From Deltaproteobacteria bacterium UBA2385 (GTDB lineage: Bacteria > Myxococcota_A > UBA796 > UBA2385), in the NCBI GenBank assembly GCA_002343455.1, contig DDSR01000442.1, positions 1-19,582 on the forward strand: a stretch of DNA of 19,582 nucleotides. Reading direction: 5' to 3'. The notes beneath the pieces were generated by a model. That model had not been told where the DNA came from and did not search any database. It was given only the letters and a program-made list of their open reading frames with translations. Within the stretch, counting starts at the first letter, position 1. Each line of letters begins with the position of its first letter. This document shows, piece by piece, positions 14,269 through 19,582 of the stretch. A program made the translations under genes and the position numbers.

Positions 14269-15319
14269 GCGCCCCAGGCTGGCGCTCCTCCTGCTCGTCC
14301 TTGGCCTGGTTGGCTGCGGGGATGGCTGCGCGCGGGAGAAGCAGCAGCGCTTCAGCGTCCCGGTCGGCCACTCCTCCCAGTCGGTCACCGTGGGCGAGGG
14401 GCCGGTGCCCGATCCGGTGAGCGCCGCCCGGCTGGCGGAGCTCATCCCCGAGCTGGCCCCCCTCTCGCCCTTGCAACAGGCGGTCGTCGAGGGTGTGCTG
14501 AACACCCAGCCGGCCCCATGCCCGCTGACCCTGGCCGATGGCACCCGCCTGCCCAGCGACACCAGCATCGCCAGCGCGCTGGACAAGGGCCTGGTCGGCT
14601 GCGAGAACCTGCCTGTGCTGGCTCGCCGGGCGATCCGCCTCGCGGGAGCGGGGGCCTCGCCGGCGGCCGTTCGGGCCACGCTGACCTACCCGGAGCCCTG
14701 GAGCGGCGTGCCGATGTTGATCGGGCGGGCGCAGGCGCCCCAGGCCCCGGCCACCGCCGTCGAGCTGTGGATCGACCCGGGCTTCGGCCCCTGGGTCGAG
14801 GCGGTCCAGCGCGCCGGCGAGCTGCAGGCCCTGGGCGAGGTCGACCCGGTGGTCGGACCGGTGGAGGTGACGGTTCGGGTGCTGCCCACCGGAAGCTCGG
14901 CCCAGGACCCGGCGCGCGTGCTCGCCCGAGTCGCCGTGGCCGCCGCCGACCAGCTCGACCAGGGCCTGCCCTACGCGCGCTGCCTCGGCCAGGCGAGCGG
15001 GGTCATCGACGAAGCCGCGCTCGCGGCCGCGGCCAGCTGCGCCGGCCTGGAGGTCGCTGCCTGGCAGCAGCTCCGAACCGAGGGCGCTGAGGCGCGGGTC
15101 CAGCAGGACATCGAGGACGCCAGGAACATCGGCCTGCGGGCGGCGCCCTCCTGGCGGGTGGATGGCTATCGGCTGCGCGGGCACCGAGCGCTGGTCGGCC
15201 TCCGGGACGTCGTCGAGAATCAACGCATCGACCGGCTGAGCGAGCTGCCGGCCGAGCTGCTTCAACCATGGGATCCGGGCTTGCCTCCCGCGGTGCCCGA
15301 AGAGACCGTCAGCCCATGA
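14252..15319 (+). CDS. Thioredoxin/DsbA-fold-like lipoprotein without CXXC
   Basis: About 355 aa from the ATG at 14252; a GTG at 14246 is an equally possible start, and either overlaps the LapA-like gene by about 20 nt. A signal peptide ending LGLVGC gives a lipidated Cys22. The middle contains a helical segment with two Cys (PAPC...VGC). The C-terminal half resembles a DsbA-type thioredoxin fold: a strand VELWIDPGFGPWVEAVQ, a helical insert with another Cys pair (YARC...ASC), then GLRAAPSWRVDGYRLRGH, which matches the cis-proline loop and following strands. The position where active enzymes have CxxC reads GFGP, so disulfide chemistry is unlikely. Similar proteins occur in myxobacteria as far as I recall. 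Function unknown. The stop overlaps rsmB (ATGA). Confidence 0.65.
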   Translation: MTPGLERPRLALLLLVLGLVGCGDGCAREKQQRFSVPVGHSSQSVTVGEGPVPDPVSAARLAELIPELAPLSPLQQAVVEGVLNTQPAPCPLTLADGTRLPSDTSIASALDKGLVGCENLPVLARRAIRLAGAGASPAAVRATLTYPEPWSGVPMLIGRAQAPQAPATAVELWIDPGFGPWVEAVQRAGELQALGEVDPVVGPVEVTVRVLPTGSSAQDPARVLARVAVAAADQLDQGLPYARCLGQASGVIDEAALAAAASCAGLEVAAWQQLRTEGAEARVQQDIEDARNIGLRAAPSWRVDGYRLRGHRALVGLRDVVENQRIDRLSELPAELLQPWDPGLPPAVPEETVSP

Positions 15320-16530
15320 GCCAGCTCAACCCCGGACGCCTCGCCGCAGCGCGGGCTTTGCTCTCCGTCGACCGAGGGGCCCATGTCGAGGACATGTTGG
15401 CCCGCCTCGCCCCGCCCGACGGGGCCGATCGCCGCCTCGCCTGGAACCTCGCGCTTGGGGTCCTGCGCCGCCAGGGCAGCCTCGACGTGGCCATCAGCGC
15501 CGCCTCGGGCCGCACCATCCCGGCTATCGATCCCCCGGCCCTGGTCAGCCTCCGGCTGGGGCTCTACGAGATCCACCTGACCCGCTCGCCCGTCCACGCG
15601 GCGGTGGACCAGGCGGTGGAGCTGTGCCGGGCGCTGGGCGGCGGGCGTGCTGCGGGCTTCGTCAACGCGGTGATGCGCAAGGCCAGCCATCAGACGCTGC
15701 CCACCGACCCCTGGCTGGACCTGCCCCCCTGGCTGGCGGCGCGCTGGAAGGGCAGCCTGGACCCCTGGGTCGCGCGGCTCAGCGAGGCCCCGCCGCTGTG
15801 CGGGGTCTGGCGGGACCCCTCCCAGCCGGTGCCCGAGCTCCAGACCCGGCCCGCCCGCGCCGGCGGCGCCGAGATCCCCGGGGCCTTCGAGCTGGTCGAC
15901 TACAGCGGCCCGATCGAGCGCCTGCCGGGCTTCGCCGAGGGCCGCTGGTGGGTGATGGATCCCGCGGCCGCCGCGGTCGCCGACCTGGCCGAGGTGGGTC
16001 CGGGGATGCGCGTCCTGGACGCCTGCGCGGCGCCCGGCGGCAAGAGCATGCGGCTGGCGGCGGCGGGAGCCCAGGTGCTGGCCGTCGACCAGTACGCCGA
16101 TCGGCTGGCCCTGGTCAGCGAGGCGGCGGCCCGAACCGGGCTGCCGGTGACCGTCCGTCCGCACGACTGGTTGAAGGGGCCGATGCCCGGCGAGGAGCGC
16201 TTCGACCTGGTGCTGGTGGACGCCCCCTGCTCCGGCCTGGGCACCCTGCGGCGTCACCCCGAGATCCGCTGGCGACGGCAGCCCAGCGATCCGGCGGCGA
16301 TGGCCCTGCGCCAGGCCCCGCTGCTGGCCGCGGCCGCTGCCCACGTCGCCGATGGCGGCCGCCTGCTCTATGCCGTATGCTCGCCCATGCCCGAGGAGGG
16401 TGCGGACGTCGCCCGGTCCTTGCCGGGCTGGGAGGTCACGCGGACCTGGTCCAGCGTCCCGCCCCAGGACGACGAAGACGCCTTCCAGGCATTCCTCCTC
16501 ACGCGCCAGAACTCCGAACCCAGGGCTTGA
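15316..16530 (+). CDS. rsmB: 16S rRNA (cytosine-5)-methyltransferase RsmB
   Basis: SAM-dependent enzyme that methylates C967 of 16S rRNA in E. coli. The 404-aa protein has an N-terminal NusB-like RNA-binding domain (AARALLSVDRGAHVEDML ... LGLYEIHLTRSPVHAAVDQAVEL ... FVNAVMRK). A linker is followed by the Rossmann methyltransferase with motif I DACAAPGGKS at 235-244, motif IV DAPCSGLG with Cys305, and motif VI YAVCSPMPEEG with Cys355, the usual catalytic nucleophile. All key cysteines are present. The ATG at 15316 overlaps the upstream stop by 4 nt (ATGA) and begins at the family N terminus. An RsmB-type protein is favoured over RsmF because of the NusB-like domain. The next gene begins 3 nt later in the same frame. 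Confidence 0.93.
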   Translation: MSQLNPGRLAAARALLSVDRGAHVEDMLARLAPPDGADRRLAWNLALGVLRRQGSLDVAISAASGRTIPAIDPPALVSLRLGLYEIHLTRSPVHAAVDQAVELCRALGGGRAAGFVNAVMRKASHQTLPTDPWLDLPPWLAARWKGSLDPWVARLSEAPPLCGVWRDPSQPVPELQTRPARAGGAEIPGAFELVDYSGPIERLPGFAEGRWWVMDPAAAAVADLAEVGPGMRVLDACAAPGGKSMRLAAAGAQVLAVDQYADRLALVSEAAARTGLPVTVRPHDWLKGPMPGEERFDLVLVDAPCSGLGTLRRHPEIRWRRQPSDPAAMALRQAPLLAAAAAHVADGGRLLYAVCSPMPEEGADVARSLPGWEVTRTWSSVPPQDDEDAFQAFLLTRQNSEPRA

Positions 16531-16533
16531 TCG

Positions 16534-17427
16534 ATGTTCCTCCCGTACCTCCTCCTGGCTACGCTCGGCTGCAAGGGCGGAAAAGACGTCGACTCCGGAG
16601 AGCCGCTGCTGCAGGGCATCTCCGGCAAGTGGCGGCAGGTCGCCGCGGGCGAGTACTTCACCTGCGCCATCAACACCGACACCGAGCTGCTGTGCTGGGG
16701 GGACGAGTCCCTGGCGGTGGTGACCGACGCGCCCGAAGACACCGGCTGGATCGAGATCGCCGCCGGTGTCTCGCACGCCTGCGCCCGCAAGTCCGACGGG
16801 GTGCCGGTCTGCTGGGGGGACGACAGCCACGGACAGTCGACCCCGGCGGCGGCGCCCGCCGCGGCGCTGACCTCGGGCTTGGACCACTCCTGCTCGCTGG
16901 GGGCCACCGGCTACGCCACCTGCTGGGGCCGCACCGACCAGGGCGCCACCATCCCGCCCAACAACCGCTTCGACGAGCTCGCGGCCGGCGGCGGCTTCAC
17001 CTGCGGCATCGACATCGCCGGGGCGACCGTCTGCTGGGGTCGCAGCGACGAGACCGCCGGGGCCGAAAGCCCCGTCGTGCCACCGGCCAGCTCCTTCAAC
17101 GAGATCGCCGCCAGCCGGGATCGGGCCTGCGGGACCCTCTCGGCCGGCGGGGTGGACTGCTGGGGCGTCGATCCCGAGGCGGTGGAGGCCACCTTCGACG
17201 GCGAGGTGCTCGCCACCCTCTCCCTGGGAGAGACGGAGTGGTGCGGCATCACCACCGGGGGGACGGGCATCTGCAAGGGTCTCGAGGACCGCGGCGAGTC
17301 CCTGGGCTACCTGCCCACCTCCCTCGCCGCCGGCCACTCGCACGGCTGCGCCATCGCCCCGAACACCAACGCGCTGACCTGCTGGTCCCTGGACGACGCC
17401 TCCGATGCCGCTGCCGCCGGTCCCTGA
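16534..17427 (+). CDS. RCC1-like seven-repeat secreted protein, Cys-paired
   Basis: The 297-aa protein begins with a short hydrophobic leader (MFLPYLLLATLGC) that looks like a lipoprotein signal with lipid Cys13, although the leader has no basic residues and the lipobox TLGC is not ideal. The mature part has seven imperfect repeats, each with the form ...W..IAAG..H.CA......CWG, typical of RCC1-like beta-propellers. Cys pairs lie at 44/54, 83/93, 120/130, 157/167, 199/209, 237/247 and 272/283, the first six exactly ten residues apart. Seven repeats would make one closed propeller with seven disulfides, an inference from the pattern. Such proteins are common in myxobacteria, with largely unknown roles. 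The ATG follows rsmB by 3 nt. The end overlaps mutS by 23 nt. Confidence 0.8.
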   Translation: MFLPYLLLATLGCKGGKDVDSGEPLLQGISGKWRQVAAGEYFTCAINTDTELLCWGDESLAVVTDAPEDTGWIEIAAGVSHACARKSDGVPVCWGDDSHGQSTPAAAPAAALTSGLDHSCSLGATGYATCWGRTDQGATIPPNNRFDELAAGGGFTCGIDIAGATVCWGRSDETAGAESPVVPPASSFNEIAASRDRACGTLSAGGVDCWGVDPEAVEATFDGEVLATLSLGETEWCGITTGGTGICKGLEDRGESLGYLPTSLAAGHSHGCAIAPNTNALTCWSLDDASDAAAAGP

Positions 17428-19582
17428 TCCCCAGCCCCCCGCGGAGCCCTCGGGCACCGACACGCCGATGATGCGGCAGTACCTGGACCTGAAGGCGCAA
17501 GCCGGCGAGGCCCTGCTGCTGTACCGGATGGGGGACTTCTACGAGTGCTTCTTCGAGGACGCCGTCCAGGCGGCGCAGATCCTCGAGCTGACACTGACCA
17601 GCCGCAACAAGAACGACCCCCAGCCGATCCCGATGGCGGGGATCCCCTACCATGCCCTGGACGCCTACCTGCCGCGCCTGCTGGAGGCGGGGGTGCGGGT
17701 CGCGCTCGCCGAGCAGGTCGAGGACCCCGCCGCGATGCGCGCCCGCGGCGAGAAGCTGGTGGCCCGCGAGCTGGTCCGGGTGATCTCGCCGGGCGTGCCT
17801 TTCAGCCCGGACGCGGTTGAGGCCCGGGAGCGCTGCTGGCTGGCCGGACTGGCGCCGGGGAGAGAGGCGGGAGGGCGAGGGGAGGGGAGCGCGCTCGGCC
17901 TCGCCTTCCTCGATGTCTCCACGGGCAGCCTGCGCGCGACCGAGGTGCCCGACCTGGAGACGGCGCTGCGGGAGCTGAGCGCGCAGGACCCACGGGAGAT
18001 CCTGCTCCACCCCGAGCTGGCCGCCGACCCCTCGATCGCCGCACGCCTGCCCGGCGTGGCCCGGGTGCGACCCGACGCCGCCCTCTTCGAGCCGGTCGCC
18101 GCCCAGCGCCGCCTCTGCGAGGTGCTGGCGGTCGCCGATCTGGAGGGCTTCGGGGCCGCCGCCTTCAGCGGGGCCGGCGTCTCCGTGGCCGGAGCCCTGG
18201 TGGCCTGGGTGCGCGACCAGGCTCGCCTCGATCTGCGCCATGTCCAGGCCCTGGAGCTGTACCGGGTCGGCGGCAGCATGGTCCTCGACGAGGCCACCCG
18301 CCGCAACCTGGAGATCCTGCGGCCCCTCTGGGGCAGCGGCCGCAAGGGCACCCTGCTGGGTCACCTGGACCGCAGCTGCACCGCCATGGGCGCCCGCCTG
18401 CTGCGGGACTGGCTGGGCGCCCCCCTGCTCGATCCGGCCTCCATCCACGCCCGACAGGAGGCGGTGGAGCTGCTCCTGTCGGCCCGGCTGCGCCGCGATC
18501 TGCGGGACGGGCTGCGGCAGGTGGCCGACCTGGAGCGCCTGGGCACCAAGGTCGCCCAGGGCACCGCCAGCGCCCGGGATCTCGTCGCCCTGCGGACCTC
18601 GCTGGCGGCGATGCCGGCGATCGCCCGCCTCGTCACGGAGCAGCCCGCCCTGGGCCCCGGTCGCCCGGACGATCTGCTCCGCGACGTTCACGACGACATC
18701 GGCGCCTGGCTGGTCGACGAGCCCCCCCTGGCCCTGCGCGAGGGCGGGATCATCCGCCGAGGCGTGCACGCCGAGCTGGACGAGCTGACCGAGCTGGCTT
18801 CCGAGGGCAAGGGCGCCATCGCCGCGATCGAGGAGCGCGAGCGCCGCCGCACGGGGATCAGCAGCCTGAAGATCCGCCACAACCGGGTCTTCGGCTACTT
18901 CCTGGAGGTCACCCAGGCCAACCTGGACCGGGTCCCCTCGGACTGGATGCGCAAGCAGACCCTGGCCAACGCCGAGCGCTACTTCACGGCCGAGCTGAAG
19001 GAGTTCGAGGACAAGGTCATGGGCGCCGACGAGCGCCGGGTCGAGCTGGAGTACGAGCTCTTCGTCGAGCTGAGGCTCCGCGTCGCCGGCCAGCTCAGCC
19101 GCCTGACCGAGCTGGCCGGTCGGGTCGCCTGGCTGGACACGATCACCGCCCTGGCCGAGGTCGCCGCCGTCGGTCGCTACTGCCGGCCCCATGTCGACAC
19201 CAGCGCCCGCCTGGAGCTCTACGCCTGCCGGCACCCGGTGGTCGAGGCCATGCCGATGGAGGAGGCCTTCGTCCCCAACGACCTCGTCCTGGACGAGCAG
19301 CGCCGGCTGGTGGTGCTGACGGGCCCCAACATGGCCGGCAAGAGCACGGTCATGCGCCAGGTGGCGCTCTGCGTGCTGATGGCCCAGATCGGCGCCTTCG
19401 TGCCCGCCGCCAGCGCACACGTCGGCCTCTGCGACCGCATCTTCGTCCGGGTGGGGGCCAGCGACGACCTCGCCCACGGCCGCAGCACCTTCATGGTCGA
19501 GATGAGCGAGACGGCGCTGATCCTCAACCAGGCGACCTCGCGCTCCCTGCTGCTGCTCGACGAGATCGGGCGCGGCACCAGC
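17405..19582 (+). CDS. mutS: DNA mismatch repair ATPase MutS (3' end cut by window)
   Basis: MutS binds mispaired or looped DNA and, with ATP, recruits MutL. The 726 residues seen cover most of the protein. The N-terminal mismatch-binding domain has GDFYECFFEDA, with the Phe-x-Glu that contacts the mismatch at residues 45-47, and then AEQVEDPAAM. Connector and core domains follow. The clamp region includes RHNRVFGYFLEVT and ANAERYFTAELKEFEDKV. The ATPase has Walker A GPNMAGKS at 640-647 and the STFMVEMSE signature, and the window ends at Walker B DEIGRGTS (719-726). There is a short Gly/Arg-rich insertion (PGREAGGRGEGS). The ATG at 17405 overlaps the previous gene by 23 nt; an in-frame ATG at 17468, just before RQYLDLK, is an alternative. 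The gene is open at the right edge. Confidence 0.96.
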   Translation, partial: MPLPPVPDPQPPAEPSGTDTPMMRQYLDLKAQAGEALLLYRMGDFYECFFEDAVQAAQILELTLTSRNKNDPQPIPMAGIPYHALDAYLPRLLEAGVRVALAEQVEDPAAMRARGEKLVARELVRVISPGVPFSPDAVEARERCWLAGLAPGREAGGRGEGSALGLAFLDVSTGSLRATEVPDLETALRELSAQDPREILLHPELAADPSIAARLPGVARVRPDAALFEPVAAQRRLCEVLAVADLEGFGAAAFSGAGVSVAGALVAWVRDQARLDLRHVQALELYRVGGSMVLDEATRRNLEILRPLWGSGRKGTLLGHLDRSCTAMGARLLRDWLGAPLLDPASIHARQEAVELLLSARLRRDLRDGLRQVADLERLGTKVAQGTASARDLVALRTSLAAMPAIARLVTEQPALGPGRPDDLLRDVHDDIGAWLVDEPPLALREGGIIRRGVHAELDELTELASEGKGAIAAIEERERRRTGISSLKIRHNRVFGYFLEVTQANLDRVPSDWMRKQTLANAERYFTAELKEFEDKVMGADERRVELEYELFVELRLRVAGQLSRLTELAGRVAWLDTITALAEVAAVGRYCRPHVDTSARLELYACRHPVVEAMPMEEAFVPNDLVLDEQRRLVVLTGPNMAGKSTVMRQVALCVLMAQIGAFVPAASAHVGLCDRIFVRVGASDDLAHGRSTFMVEMSETALILNQATSRSLLLLDEIGRGTS

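Noticed and set aside
15262..19477. Two long minus-strand open frames opposite rsmB, the propeller gene and mutS
   Set aside because: Low-complexity Gly/Val/Gln/Leu compositions typical of shadow frames; the opposite strand has recognisable proteins throughout.
1..19582. CRISPR array, tRNA, rRNA, riboswitch, prophage or novel defence cluster
   Set aside because: No regularly spaced repeats, cloverleaf or known RNA core seen, and gene content is housekeeping plus three envelope proteins.

Overview
The window is high-GC bacterial DNA, almost entirely coding and with all intact genes on the + strand. Gene content and order suggest a Myxococcota or former Deltaproteobacteria-type Gram-negative. 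The pointers are aroA-cmk-rpsA followed by a LapA-like gene, mutL directly before miaA, and several lipoproteins of kinds common in myxobacteria (a DUF4097-like repeat protein, a thioredoxin-fold protein and an RCC1-like propeller). This taxonomic guess is inference from content; no rRNA or other direct marker is present.

Left edge (1-1014, - strand): a decayed IS91-family (HUH/Y2) transposase with three in-frame nonsense codons and two small in-frame insertions in or near its zinc-binding domain. A short stretch of 221 nt with no clear gene follows. From 1236 a dense same-strand gene train runs to the end of the window: mnmA-rnc-era-der-mutL-miaA (tRNA thiolation, RNA processing, ribosome-assembly GTPases, mismatch repair, tRNA prenylation). 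Several junctions overlap by 4 nt or abut directly.

The largest regulatory-looking gap is 8034-8167. It carries a plausible sigma70-type promoter and a perfect dyad close to the expected transcription start. After it come a small lipoprotein, accA, aroA, cmk, then a 198-nt leader and rpsA (six S1 domains), a LapA-like membrane protein, a thioredoxin-fold-like lipoprotein, rsmB, a seven-repeat RCC1-like secreted protein and the 5' part of mutS, which is cut by the window end at its Walker B motif.

I see no CRISPR array, tRNA, rRNA, prophage or evident new multigene system. The observations most worth checking are protein-level deviations in otherwise standard housekeeping genes. MutL lacks the DQHA...E and CPHGRP endonuclease motifs. 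RNase III has Gly in place of a normally conserved metal-binding Asp. The thioredoxin-fold-like lipoprotein has no CXXC. The RCC1-like protein has a near-perfect pattern of cysteine pairs spaced ten residues apart. The promoter and dyad before the DUF4097-like gene are also notable.
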